Below, piece by piece: positions 1-8,670 of a stretch of 64,000 nucleotides of DNA. Both the position numbers and the translations under genes were made by a program. Positions within the stretch are counted from its first letter, which is position 1, and each line of letters begins with the position of its first letter. The notes beneath the pieces are model-generated. The model made no database searches, had not been told where the DNA came from, and saw only the letters and a list, made by a program, of their open reading frames with translations. Source of the stretch: Rhodococcus globerulus NBRC 14531 (GTDB taxonomy: Bacteria; Actinomycetota; Actinomycetes; Mycobacteriales; Mycobacteriaceae); assembly GCF_001894805.1 (NCBI RefSeq), contig NZ_BCWX01000001.1:682001-746000 (forward strand). Direction: 5' to 3'.

Positions 1-1
1 C

Positions 2-556
2 GTGATCGCCACACCCTTTCCGAAAGCTCCGCGGTCGTTCTACTACAACCAGAAAGTCAACTGCCTGCCCGCAACCGGAACGGTTCGGGTCGGATCACAG
101 GAATTTGCTTTTGCTCCGGAAGATGCCTTCGGAGTGCTGGATTGGGGCCGCGGAGTCTGGACCTACGACAACACTTGGTACTGGGGCTCGGCATCGGGAT
201 TGGTGAACGGCGAGCGCTTCGGCTTCAACATCGGTTACGGATTCGGAGACACCACAGCGGCCAGCGAGAACATCGTCTTTGTGAACGGTGTTGCGCACAA
301 ACTGGATCGCCTGGCGTTCGAGATTCCACGAACCTACGACGGTGCGCCGTGGAACTTCACGAGCAACGACGGCCGGTTCGAGATGAAGTTCGAGCCCATC
401 ATCGATCGCGCCGCGAAATTCGACGTGGGTGTCCTGCGGTCCATTCAGCACCAGGTGTTCGGCAGGTTCACCGGCACGGTTGGTCTCGACGACGGCACAT
501 CGGTGGAAGTTCGCGACCTCCTCGGGTTTGCGGAGGAAGTTCGGAACCGCTGGTAG
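2..556 (+). CDS. DUF2804 family protein, C-terminal part
   Basis: The open frame runs in from the left edge of the window and ends at a TAG, so only the last 184 residues are seen; the GTG at position 2 is probably internal. The aromatic- and glycine-rich beta-type sequence (WGRGVWTYDNTWYWG, then GFNIGYGFGD) matches what I know of DUF2804 proteins, which have no established reaction. There is no signal peptide or membrane segment in the visible part. It converges on the leftward amidohydrolase gene with only about 10 bases between the stops. The family call is from pattern memory; no function is claimed. Confidence 0.7.
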   Translation: MIATPFPKAPRSFYYNQKVNCLPATGTVRVGSQEFAFAPEDAFGVLDWGRGVWTYDNTWYWGSASGLVNGERFGFNIGYGFGDTTAASENIVFVNGVAHKLDRLAFEIPRTYDGAPWNFTSNDGRFEMKFEPIIDRAAKFDVGVLRSIQHQVFGRFTGTVGLDDGTSVEVRDLLGFAEEVRNRW

Positions 557-565
557 GGGTGCTCG

Positions 566-2200
566 CTAGCGGGCGGTGTTCAGGTCTCCGTATACCGTTC
601 GCCCCTCGAGTACGGTGGCGCGCACCTCGATGTCGGCCAATTCGGTGGGCGCCACATCGAGGGGATTGGCCGACAGCACAACAAGATCCGCGTAGGTGCC
701 CGGGAAGATTGCGCCGATGCTCTCCTCGCTGAAGAGCTGCCATGCGGCGTTGACGGTATGAGCGCGCAGCGCAGCGTCGACGGGGATACGTTCCTCCGGC
801 GCACGCACCTGGCCACTCGGCGAGAGTCGGGTGACCGCGTCCTGCATGTTCCGCAGCGGGTTGGCCGGGGTCACCGGGCCGTCGTTGTGGAATGTGAAGC
901 GCTGCCCGGCGGCAAGTGCAGAACCTGCTGCCGCCCATGCTCCGCCGTGCTCGGGACCGAACAGATCGTCGACCAACACGTCGCCCCAGTAGTGCAGGTG
1001 ATCGATGAAGATACTGACGGTGACGCCCAGCTGCGCGGCCCGGCGGAACTGATCCGCGCGCATCGCGCCGACATGTTCGAGGCGCAAGCGGTGATCGGAC
1101 CGCGGAAACTCCTCTAGCAGTTGCTCCCACGCGTCGAGCACCATCGTGATTGCGTTGTCGCCGTGGGCGTGGCACGCGATCTGCCACCCCTGCTCGAAGT
1201 AGGCTGCGCTGATGTCGTGGATCTGCTCACCGGTGTAGTTGGCATGACCGTGGGTGCAGGCGATGCCGAGTCCGCGAGTGGCGGCTGTGTCGAGGTACGG
1301 GAAACTGGTCGCGACGTTGCCGACCCACGGTGAACCGTCCGACCACACTTTGATGCCGATCTGCTTGACCAGATCATCGCCCTCGCCGGGGGTGGCGTCC
1401 GTGGCGCGTTCCGGTGTCGACATTTCGTAGAGGCGGAACCTGGTGGTGAGCCCGCCCGCGTCGGCAATTGCCTTCAATGCCGGGCGCATTCGTGGGTCGA
1501 ACGACATTTCGGCGACGGTGGTGATGCCGGCCGCATTGAGCCGGGCGCACTCGGCGGCCAACAGTTGGGGGTAGTCGCTCCCGATGGTCATCGCGTGGCC
1601 GGCAACGGCAAACACGGCCGGTGTCTCGTAGGCGGCGCCGTCGAGTTCACCCGAGGAATCGTGGCCGTACGATCCGCCGATCGGATCGGGGGTGTCGCGG
1701 GTGATCCCGGCCTGCGCTGCTGCTGCGGAGTTGAAGTATGCGACGTGGCCGGAGTTGTGCATGATCACGAGCGGGTGGTCCGGTGCGATCATGTCGAGCC
1801 ACGCGAGTGTGGGTTCGGGTAAACCCGTCTGCAGCAGAGGATCCCAACCGTTGAGCGATGCACCGGCCGCGCCGCATGCTGCAACGGTGTCGATGACCGT
1901 GGCAACAACGGTATCTGCGTCGGCGATCGTGACGGGGCGGATGTCGACCACTGCCGGCCCCAGCACGATCGCCTCTTCGAGTGGGTGCCCGTGCGGTTCG
2001 ATGAATCCGGGGAGAACGCAGGCTGTTCCGACGTCCACCACGCGGGTGTTTACGCCGATGAGCGAGTCGATCTCGGTCCGCTCGCCGACTGCCGTGATCC
2101 GGCCACCGGTCACGGCCAGAGCGTTCGCGCGCGGAGCGTCCTCGTGCATCGTGACGATGTCGCCGTACAGAACCAGATCAGCATCCACGTCAGTCCTCAT
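566..2200 (-). CDS. amidohydrolase family protein (YtcJ-like)
   Basis: A 544-residue metal-dependent hydrolase of the amidohydrolase-3/YtcJ type, a normal length for the family. Visible metal-site signatures are the N-terminal HGH in EPHGHPLE, the middle HAHGD, the RLEHVG segment and FHNDGP near the end. The substrate cannot be read from sequence; relatives act on cyclic amides or N-acyl compounds. Its ATG overlaps the stop of the upstream AAA ATPase gene by four bases (ATGA), so it is the last gene of the psd-pssA-ATPase operon and translationally coupled. That coupling is seen directly; a functional tie to phospholipid synthesis is not shown. Confidence 0.85.
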   Translation of the reverse strand: MRTDVDADLVLYGDIVTMHEDAPRANALAVTGGRITAVGERTEIDSLIGVNTRVVDVGTACVLPGFIEPHGHPLEEAIVLGPAVVDIRPVTIADADTVVATVIDTVAACGAAGASLNGWDPLLQTGLPEPTLAWLDMIAPDHPLVIMHNSGHVAYFNSAAAAQAGITRDTPDPIGGSYGHDSSGELDGAAYETPAVFAVAGHAMTIGSDYPQLLAAECARLNAAGITTVAEMSFDPRMRPALKAIADAGGLTTRFRLYEMSTPERATDATPGEGDDLVKQIGIKVWSDGSPWVGNVATSFPYLDTAATRGLGIACTHGHANYTGEQIHDISAAYFEQGWQIACHAHGDNAITMVLDAWEQLLEEFPRSDHRLRLEHVGAMRADQFRRAAQLGVTVSIFIDHLHYWGDVLVDDLFGPEHGGAWAAAGSALAAGQRFTFHNDGPVTPANPLRNMQDAVTRLSPSGQVRAPEERIPVDAALRAHTVNAAWQLFSEESIGAIFPGTYADLVVLSANPLDVAPTELADIEVRATVLEGRTVYGDLNTAR

Positions 2201-4371
2201 CGGTTGTCGGCGTATGCCTGCAGGTGGGCTACCTGCTCGGGATCGAGTGACGGGCGGACCTTGTCGCGCGCGGTGGCAACGTCGGCGGCGGTCACGTCGG
2301 CGGCGTCCATGCTGCGGCGCATGGCTGCCAGGGCGGCTTCGCGTAACAGAGCTGAGCAGTCGGCTGCCGAGTAACCTTCCAGATCGACTGCCAGCGCGTC
2401 GAGGTCGACATCTTCCGCCAGCGGCACAGACTTGCCCGACGCCTTGAGAATTGCCTTGCGCGCGTCCGCGTCCGGCGGCGGAACAAATACGAGGCGTTCC
2501 AATCTGCCTGGACGCAGCAGTGCCGGGTCGATCAGATCAGGGCGGTTGGTGGCGCCCAACACCACGACGTCACGCAGCGGCTCGACGCCGTCCATCTCCG
2601 TCAGCAGGGCTGCGACGACGCGATCCGACACCCCGGAGTCCGAGCTCTGCCCGCGTCGCGGTGCGAGGGCGTCGATTTCGTCGAGGAAGATCAGCGAGGG
2701 TGCGGAATCGCGGGCACGCTGGAACAATTCGCGCACCGCTTTTTCGGATGCGCCCACCCACTTGTCCATCAGCTCGGCGCCCTTGACGGCGTGCACGCTC
2801 AGGTGGCCCGAGCTGGCAAGGGCGCGAACAAGATACGTCTTGCCGCAGCCGGGAGGGCCGTAGAGGAGGACGCCGCGGGGCGGGTCGACGCCAAGGCGGG
2901 CAAAGGAATCGGGGTGCTGCAGCGGCCAGAGCACTGCCTCCGTGAGCGCCTGCTTGGTTTCGACCATGTCGCCGACGTCGTCGAGAGTGACGCTGCCGAT
3001 GGACAGTTCTTCGGTACTGGACCGGGACAGTGGCCGAATCACCTCGAGCGCTCCGACGAGGTCGTCCTGCGTGATCTCCGGCGCTTCGGCAGATTTGGAC
3101 GCTCTGGTCGCGGCTCGCAGCGCGGCTTCGCGGCACAACGCGGCGAGGTCGGCAACCACAAAGCCGGGGGCGCGGGAGGCGATGGCGTCGAGTTCGAGTG
3201 TGCCGGTGGGAACTCTGCGGAGCAACAGTTCGAGGAGTGCCTTGCGGGTGGCACCGTCGGGCAGGCTCAGGGAGAGTTCACGGTCGCACAGATCTTGACC
3301 GCGCAGGCGGGCGTCGACGGCTTCGGGGTGCGCGGACGTGGCGACAAACGCGATGCCGGGGGTGGCGACGGCGCTGCGCAGCTGTTCGAGGATGAGCGCG
3401 GAGACGGGTTCCGGTGTGGCGGGCAGTAATGCGTCGATATCGGTGATCAGGAGAACCCCACCGCCGCGCACACCGGCTACGGCGTCGACGATGCGCTGGA
3501 GTCGGGTATTCGCTTCGGTTGCACCGACTCCGGGGCCGTCGAGTTCCACCAGCTTTCGCGCCGAGAGAACTGATCGGGCGAGTGTGGCTTTTCCGACGCC
3601 GGCGGGTCCGGTGATCAGAACACCGAGGTGCGGGGAGGCGCCGAGTGTGCGCAGCAGTTCCGGTTCGTCGAGCGCCAGGCCGAGCCACTCGGTGAGTTTG
3701 GCGGCCTGGGCCTGCGCACCCACGAGGTGGTCGAGGGGAACGGCAGGGGTGGGCTCGGCAGGGACAGCGACAGCGGCACTGGAAACAACACGGGCAACGC
3801 CGGCGGGACTGGCCGTTCCCCAGTCCACCGCCGAGTTCGGCTGCACACTCACCGGCCCACCGGCCGGGTCGACGCCGGTGACGGTGAGCAGTTCCGACGT
3901 CCAGGCGACACCGAAGGTGCGGGAAAGAGCTTGAGTGGCTTCGGAAGTGCTGGTTCCAGGGCCCAAGTCGCGGGGGAGAAGCGAGACGGTATCGCCGACG
4001 CTCACCACCTTGCCGAGCAGAGCTTGGCGCAGGACGGTGGGGCTGATCGAGCGGGTTGCCATGGTGGAACCGGTGACGGAGACGGATCGTGCTCCGTACA
4101 CCGTCACCGGACCCACCACGACGGACGCGTTCTCGGTGAGCCCCACGTTGGACATCGTGACGTCGTCCAACAAGATCGTGCCCGCCGGTGTGCCGGTGGG
4201 GGCCCGCCCCGCCACGGCAGCGGTTCCGCGTGCGCCCATCAAGGCGATGGCATCCCACTCGCGGATACCCAACGCTGCCAAGGCTTCGGGATGCAGGCGC
4301 ACGACACCGCGTCGTAAATCTGCTGCGGAGGTGTTGAGTCGGACAGTCAGGGCGAGTTCCGGCGAAGTCAC
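2197..4371 (-). CDS. CDC48/p97-like tandem AAA+ ATPase
   Basis: A 724-residue protein with an N-terminal domain of about 200 residues resembling the CDC48 double-psi barrel, then two AAA+ modules. The first has Walker A GPAGVGKAT near residue 255, but its Walker B reads LLITDIDAL, lacking the usual Glu. The second is canonical: GPPGCGKT near residue 504, LIFLDEIDAL, and RPGRLERL with the arginine fingers. This predicts an unfoldase or segregase in which the second ring does most of the hydrolysis. It matches the mycobacterial ATPase next to pssA (Rv0435c position). The start is GTG; it sits 21 bases after pssA and overlaps the next gene by four bases. Confidence 0.9.
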   Translation of the reverse strand: MTSPELALTVRLNTSAADLRRGVVRLHPEALAALGIREWDAIALMGARGTAAVAGRAPTGTPAGTILLDDVTMSNVGLTENASVVVGPVTVYGARSVSVTGSTMATRSISPTVLRQALLGKVVSVGDTVSLLPRDLGPGTSTSEATQALSRTFGVAWTSELLTVTGVDPAGGPVSVQPNSAVDWGTASPAGVARVVSSAAVAVPAEPTPAVPLDHLVGAQAQAAKLTEWLGLALDEPELLRTLGASPHLGVLITGPAGVGKATLARSVLSARKLVELDGPGVGATEANTRLQRIVDAVAGVRGGGVLLITDIDALLPATPEPVSALILEQLRSAVATPGIAFVATSAHPEAVDARLRGQDLCDRELSLSLPDGATRKALLELLLRRVPTGTLELDAIASRAPGFVVADLAALCREAALRAATRASKSAEAPEITQDDLVGALEVIRPLSRSSTEELSIGSVTLDDVGDMVETKQALTEAVLWPLQHPDSFARLGVDPPRGVLLYGPPGCGKTYLVRALASSGHLSVHAVKGAELMDKWVGASEKAVRELFQRARDSAPSLIFLDEIDALAPRRGQSSDSGVSDRVVAALLTEMDGVEPLRDVVVLGATNRPDLIDPALLRPGRLERLVFVPPPDADARKAILKASGKSVPLAEDVDLDALAVDLEGYSAADCSALLREAALAAMRRSMDAADVTAADVATARDKVRPSLDPEQVAHLQAYADNR

Positions 4372-4392
4372 ATACCGAGACTACGTCCTGAG

Positions 4393-5289
4393 CTAGCGAG
4401 GCCGACGTAAGCCGAGGCGCACCATCGAGCGTCGTCCACCCGCTGTGGGTTGACGACGGATCGCCCGGCGCTCCGACGGCTTGATGTCCCACGTTTCCGG
4501 CCGCGCCGCCACCCAGCGCTTGGAGCGGACGGCAAAGGGAATGTGAACCAGGTAGATCGCAATGAGAACGATCAACAGCACGTACGGGAAGGTGATCAGT
4601 GCGGCCGCGGTCAAGGCCACGAGGACCAGCAGCGCGGCAGCCATGTGCGGCGGCACGGATACCGATTTCATGGCCAGGGTCGGGATGCGGCTGACGATCA
4701 GAGCTGCCGAGAACAACATCCAGATGACTACAACTACCTGCGACGACCACCACCCGTCACCCCATTGGATGGTTGCAGCCAGGGGGGTGAGGGCGATCAG
4801 GGCGCCTGCGGGCGCTGGCACTCCGACAAAGTACTCGCGGGCATATGCGGGGACGTCGTCTTCGTCGAGCAGGGTATTGAACCGGGCCAGGCGCAACACG
4901 ATGCTGACGGCGTAGACCAACGCGATGATCCAGCCGAAGTTGGTGTCGTCCAACAACGTCACGTACAGGACCAATGCCGGGGCAACGCCGAACGAGATGG
5001 CATCGGACAGTGAATCGAGCTCGGCACCGATCTTGCTGGTCGCGTCGAGAAGGCGGGCGATCCGGCCGTCGAGTGAATCGAGGACCGCCGCAGCACCGAC
5101 CATCGCGAGCGAGATGCCAGGCTCTCCGTCGAGTGCGAACTTGACGGCGGACAGGCCCGCACACAGCGCGAGGATGGTGATGACGGACGGCAACAACCGC
5201 ACGGCTTGCGTGCGTTTGGGCACCTTCATGGCCGGGCTGGTTGTCACCACCGGTCTCTTCACGGCTGGCTTCATTCTCGGTGTCTTCAC
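4393..5289 (-). CDS. pssA: CDP-diacylglycerol-serine O-phosphatidyltransferase
   Basis: A membrane enzyme that makes phosphatidylserine from CDP-diacylglycerol and serine. The CDP-alcohol phosphotransferase signature is complete at about residues 71-97: DSLDGRIAR followed by the second acidic group ELDSLSD. Several hydrophobic helices follow, and the length (298) is close to the family norm; the first about 28 residues are basic and probably cytosolic. Its ATG overlaps the stop of psd by four bases, so the two sequential steps of phosphatidylethanolamine synthesis are coupled. The psd-pssA-ATPase order is the mycobacterial one. Confidence 0.95.
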   Translation of the reverse strand: MKTPRMKPAVKRPVVTTSPAMKVPKRTQAVRLLPSVITILALCAGLSAVKFALDGEPGISLAMVGAAAVLDSLDGRIARLLDATSKIGAELDSLSDAISFGVAPALVLYVTLLDDTNFGWIIALVYAVSIVLRLARFNTLLDEDDVPAYAREYFVGVPAPAGALIALTPLAATIQWGDGWWSSQVVVVIWMLFSAALIVSRIPTLAMKSVSVPPHMAAALLVLVALTAAALITFPYVLLIVLIAIYLVHIPFAVRSKRWVAARPETWDIKPSERRAIRRQPTAGGRRSMVRLGLRRPR

Positions 5290-5999
5290 GGCAGTTGCGC
5301 GATGACGGTTTCAGCGCCAATTGTGCGCTGACCTGGTTCGACCAGCAAGGTCGTTCCGGCCGGGAAGTACGTGTCGACGCGCGATCCGAAGCGGATCAGA
5401 CCGTAGGTGTCACCGATGGGAAGGGCATCGCCGACACCGGCGTAGCAGACGATACGACGCGCGAGCAGACCGGCGATCTGCACGACGGCAACGTCGTGTC
5501 CGCTCGCGGTCTCGATGAGCATGCTGTTGCGCTCGTTGACCTCGCTGGCGTCGGCCAGGTCTGCGGAGAGGAACTTGCCAGGCTGGTGAACAACCGTCTT
5601 GACGGTGCCTCCGACGGGAGCGCGCTGGACGTGTACGTCCAGAACCGACAGGAAGATGCTCACGCGGGGGCGAGGTTCGCTGCCGAGGTTCAGTTCGGCA
5701 GGCGGGACGGCATTGTCGACCAGTGCGACCTCGCCGTCGGCCGGGGCCACGACGACGCCGATGCGGTTGGGCGGTACCCGGTGCGGGTGACGAAAGAACG
5801 TGGCGCACGCAGCTGCAGACACAAGGCCGGCTCGGCGCACCCACTTACGGTTGCGACCCAGGGCTGCAACACCCAGCGGAGCCAGCACAAACGGTAGACC
5901 GGCGGGATGAAGCGGCGGAATCGCATGCCGAACCAGATCGACGATATGTCCGATTCCGGTGGGTTGCGGGGTTCCGGGGGGTGTGGGTCGGCGTGCCAC
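5286..5999 (-). CDS. psd: phosphatidylserine decarboxylase proenzyme
   Basis: A 237-residue short-type decarboxylase that turns phosphatidylserine into phosphatidylethanolamine. The self-cleavage site that generates the pyruvoyl group is visible as FGSR near the C-terminus (Ser about 206), giving a beta chain before it and a short alpha chain after it. An N-terminal hydrophobic stretch is consistent with membrane association. It is the first gene of the leftward operon; a purine-rich AGAGGAG precedes the GTG start. pssA follows with a four-base overlap. Confidence 0.95.
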   Translation of the reverse strand: MARRPTPPGTPQPTGIGHIVDLVRHAIPPLHPAGLPFVLAPLGVAALGRNRKWVRRAGLVSAAACATFFRHPHRVPPNRIGVVVAPADGEVALVDNAVPPAELNLGSEPRPRVSIFLSVLDVHVQRAPVGGTVKTVVHQPGKFLSADLADASEVNERNSMLIETASGHDVAVVQIAGLLARRIVCYAGVGDALPIGDTYGLIRFGSRVDTYFPAGTTLLVEPGQRTIGAETVIAQLP

Positions 6000-6116
6000 A
6001 GGCTCCTCTAACTACTCGGTCGGTGTACTGCTGGCCGCACAGACACTACGGGGCGTCGTGCATCACTAGATTACGTGAGGCATCCGTTACTGCGGCATCT
6101 GTTGTTGCGGCACCCG

Positions 6117-6536
6117 CTATCGTCCGCCCCAGATCATGTAGGCGCAGTAGCCGAGCACACCGACCAGATAGAGAACGGTCGGGGCGACGAGGAGCCAGGT
6201 ATCGACGGAACCATCCGTCGATGTGCCCGCGACCGCTGCCATCCAGGCAAGTAACAGTGCGGTGGCAGCGCCGAGCCATTCGAGGTCTTCGGAAATTCTT
6301 CGATCGAACTCGGCGCGATTGACCGGGTCCGTCCAGTATCGATGGTTCGCGATGCTGATCGCGTGCCCAGGAACACGGGGGATCAGGAACCTCGCTGACC
6401 CGAACGCGAGAGTGAGACCGAGACAGATTCCGCCGATCGGACCGAGGAACGACCACTTCGAATCCCACCGGGTTACCGCACCGGACGCGTCGAAGTGACC
6501 GGGAATCTCGTAGGCAACTCTATTACGTGTGCGCAG
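6117..6536 (-). CDS. DUF1648-like small membrane protein, start codon unclear
   Basis: An open frame translates to a clear DUF1648-type sequence: YEIPGHFDASGAVTRWDSKW, then a hydrophobic segment, a polar middle with NHRYWTDPVN, and two more hydrophobic segments ending in GYCAYMIWGGR. This is the usual architecture of small three-helix DUF1648 proteins. The frame is closed upstream by a TGA at 6549-6551, and no ATG, GTG or TTG lies between that stop and the conserved region. The coordinates use a CTG at 6534-6536, which would overlap the stop of the MerR gene; an ATT at 6504-6506 is the other option. Either a rare start is used or the 5' end has been lost. The coding frame is well supported, the start is not. 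Confidence 0.55.
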   Translation of the reverse strand: MRTRNRVAYEIPGHFDASGAVTRWDSKWSFLGPIGGICLGLTLAFGSARFLIPRVPGHAISIANHRYWTDPVNRAEFDRRISEDLEWLGAATALLLAWMAAVAGTSTDGSVDTWLLVAPTVLYLVGVLGYCAYMIWGGR

Positions 6537-7545
6537 CCTGTAGCGGCATCAAGTACGAGAAGTACCCGGCGTAGTCGGTGGTGCGGATAGCAAGAGGCAG
6601 TGCCGCGCCGCTCGCCCGAATCACCAGTGCCCGACCGGGTTGCGCTGCCGCGGCCTCGCGAAGTCGCTGCCGATCGACCAGCACTCGGAACCTCTCTGCG
6701 GGAACCACGTCAGCCGGATCGATCCGAGCGCTTCCGTTGCCGTCGACGCTCACGATCGCTGTTTCCGTGGAGCCGTTGAGCAGGGCCGCCAGTTGGTCAC
6801 CTCTCAGTTCGGTTGCGCCACGGTCCTCGCGCAGGATGCGATGGTTCGGAAATTCACCGTCCTCGATGAGCGGGCTCGACACCGATCCGCCGGGATACGA
6901 CGCGGTCACCGATCGGGTGGCGAAGGTGAGCGTCACGACTCCGGCGATGTCTCGCATCCTTCGCGCAAAGGCGAGCGGAACGACTGCCGAGACGGTCAAA
7001 TTGGATCGCACGCTCACTTCTGCGACCGCTAGCCGGTACCGATCAGTGGTGACAAACGCCGCGACGCCGTCGTGAATGTCGATATGTACTCCGCGAAGGA
7101 TCGGGAACTCCGAATCGGCGTCCACGGCAAACAGCACGGCGTCGAGTGCGCGTCGTACATCCCAGGAATCGAGGTCGACGCCGGTAGCGGTCGGCCGGGA
7201 ATCGATGAGCCGATGGATTCGATCGAGTTCGGCGCGGGCGTCGGCGAGCCCGTCTTCGAGATTGCGCAAGTGCGCGTCCAATCGGGAGTGTGGGTCCGGC
7301 CCGGTCAGGACGGCTGTCATTTCCCGAACCGGGACACCGACGCGCCGCATGCCCGCGATCAGGCGAGCATCACGGAGTTGGTCGTCGGTGTACCAGCGAT
7401 AACCGGTGTGAGGGTCGACGGAGTGCGGAACCAGCACGCCTTCCTTGTCGTAGAAGCGCAGCGCACTGATCGGTAGCGCCGACGCCCTCGCCATCTCGCC
7501 GATTGTCAGGAGCGCAGGGGTCAGGAGCGCTGGGCTAGTGGTCAC
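6523..7545 (-). CDS. MerR-family regulator fused to a DNA polymerase III beta-clamp-like domain
   Basis: 340 residues. Residues about 13-80 are a MerR winged helix: LTIGEMARASALPISALRFYDKEG then GYRWYTDDQLRDARLI and a short coiled dimerisation helix. From about residue 125 the sequence is not a usual MerR effector domain but resembles DnaN: GVHIDIHDGVAAFVTTDRYRLAVAEV, GEFPNHR, and a C-terminal SYLMPLQ like the YLLMP end of sliding clamps. The role is unknown; a DNA-binding protein with a clamp-like body is the structural reading. The GTG start overlaps the preceding gene by 11 bases, so it belongs to an operon with the SRPBCC gene. Similar fusions are, as far as I recall, found in actinobacteria. 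Confidence 0.8.
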   Translation of the reverse strand: MTTSPALLTPALLTIGEMARASALPISALRFYDKEGVLVPHSVDPHTGYRWYTDDQLRDARLIAGMRRVGVPVREMTAVLTGPDPHSRLDAHLRNLEDGLADARAELDRIHRLIDSRPTATGVDLDSWDVRRALDAVLFAVDADSEFPILRGVHIDIHDGVAAFVTTDRYRLAVAEVSVRSNLTVSAVVPLAFARRMRDIAGVVTLTFATRSVTASYPGGSVSSPLIEDGEFPNHRILREDRGATELRGDQLAALLNGSTETAIVSVDGNGSARIDPADVVPAERFRVLVDRQRLREAAAAQPGRALVIRASGAALPLAIRTTDYAGYFSYLMPLQAAHT

Positions 7546-8020
7546 GATCGAATTCTGCCCGCAATCGCGCGATGGCGCCCCGAATCATCCGGCCGTATCC
7601 GTCGTCGGTCAGTGTTCCGGCCGCGTCTTCGGCCTTGGTCAGATGCTCGTGAGCTTCGGCGACTCGACCGAGTTTGTTGTAGTCGGCGGCCAGGTTGAGG
7701 TGCAACGACGGGTAGAAGCCTGCAACCTGCAGCGTCGAATGGTGTTCTTGCGCCCGAGCATCGGTCAGCGAATCAGCCGCCTGGAGCGCGCGTAGATCCC
7801 AGCGGAGTTCGTCGGCGGGATCGTCCTGAACGTCGGCCATGTAGTGCGCGAGGGTGACAACGTGCAGCGGATCAGTGCCGACGTCACGCCATACGTTTTC
7901 GAACGCAGAGCGAGCCCCGGCCCGATCGCCGGAGCTCGCCAATTCTTGTGCCTGCATTATTCGGTTCATCACGGGATCCATGAAAGGAGATCCTGAAGTC
8001 TCGACCTGGTTGAGGGTCAA
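7535..8020 (-). CDS. small helical repeat (TPR-like) protein
   Basis: A soluble 161-residue protein, predicted all-helical, with no signal peptide. A segment LHLNLAADYNKLGRVAEAHEHLTKAED looks like one TPR unit and the N-terminal QAQELASSGDRAGARSAFENVW like another, so a small TPR-type scaffold is likely. The TTG start at 8020 overlaps the TGA of the SRPBCC gene; an internal ATG at 7981 (MDPVMNRIM) is the alternative start. It sits between the SRPBCC gene and the MerR-clamp gene in one overlapping leftward group. Specific function unknown. Confidence 0.75.
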   Translation of the reverse strand: MTLNQVETSGSPFMDPVMNRIMQAQELASSGDRAGARSAFENVWRDVGTDPLHVVTLAHYMADVQDDPADELRWDLRALQAADSLTDARAQEHHSTLQVAGFYPSLHLNLAADYNKLGRVAEAHEHLTKAEDAAGTLTDDGYGRMIRGAIARLRAEFDRDH

Positions 8021-8484
8021 GCGAGAACGCTGGCTGCTTCCGCTTCCTTCTTCACACGCTCGAGAGTGGCGTTCATGCCCTTGACGAGTTCGACCTCGAA
8101 GCTGTCGTTGCCACCGAAGACCGTCTTGACCAGGAACTGCGAGACCTGGGACGTTCCGGTGGGAGCTTCACGGCGCTCGGTGAGCTTGGTTCCGGTTTCG
8201 GTCGCTTCGATGTTGTACGACCAGATGGTGCGGTTCTCGGCGATACGGAACGCGACGGACTTGTTGGGCTCGAACCGAACAACCTTCGCTGTTGTCGGCC
8301 AGACGAGAAGGCCCTTGCGGTTGATGTTCAGGGTCTTGGCACCCTCACGGACGGTTCCACCGATGACCTTCATCTTCTTGCACTGGGGGCTCCATTCGCC
8401 CATCCGCTGCAGGTCGGCGACGATGGCCCACACATCCTGCGGGGATGCATTGATGTCGATGCTGGCTTCGAGGGTGTTGGACAA
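8017..8484 (-). CDS. SRPBCC (START/polyketide cyclase-like) protein
   Basis: 155 residues with the SRPBCC pattern: an opening beta strand LEASIDINASPQDVWAIVADLQRMGEWSPQCKK, a run of beta strands and a C-terminal helix VELVKGMNATLERVKKEAE. These fold into a hydrophobic ligand pocket, and relatives bind lipids or aromatic compounds. The ligand is not predictable. The TTG start is supported by GGAGA six bases upstream. It is the first gene of the four-gene overlapping leftward group ending with the DUF1648-like frame. Confidence 0.85.
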   Translation of the reverse strand: MSNTLEASIDINASPQDVWAIVADLQRMGEWSPQCKKMKVIGGTVREGAKTLNINRKGLLVWPTTAKVVRFEPNKSVAFRIAENRTIWSYNIEATETGTKLTERREAPTGTSQVSQFLVKTVFGGNDSFEVELVKGMNATLERVKKEAEAASVLA

Positions 8485-8670
8485 TGGTTTCTCCAGTCAA
8501 TTTGATGATACGGCGAGTTACAAACACTTTTGCCGACGGTACGCGATACGTCAATACCCGATGTGCCTCAGGTCACCTTACGGCCAGGTCGCAGGGGTGG
8601 GCGGGAGGCCGGCGGCCGGTAGCGGACAATAGACGGCGCACGCATGCCTGCCATCCGACTGGAGTACCGA

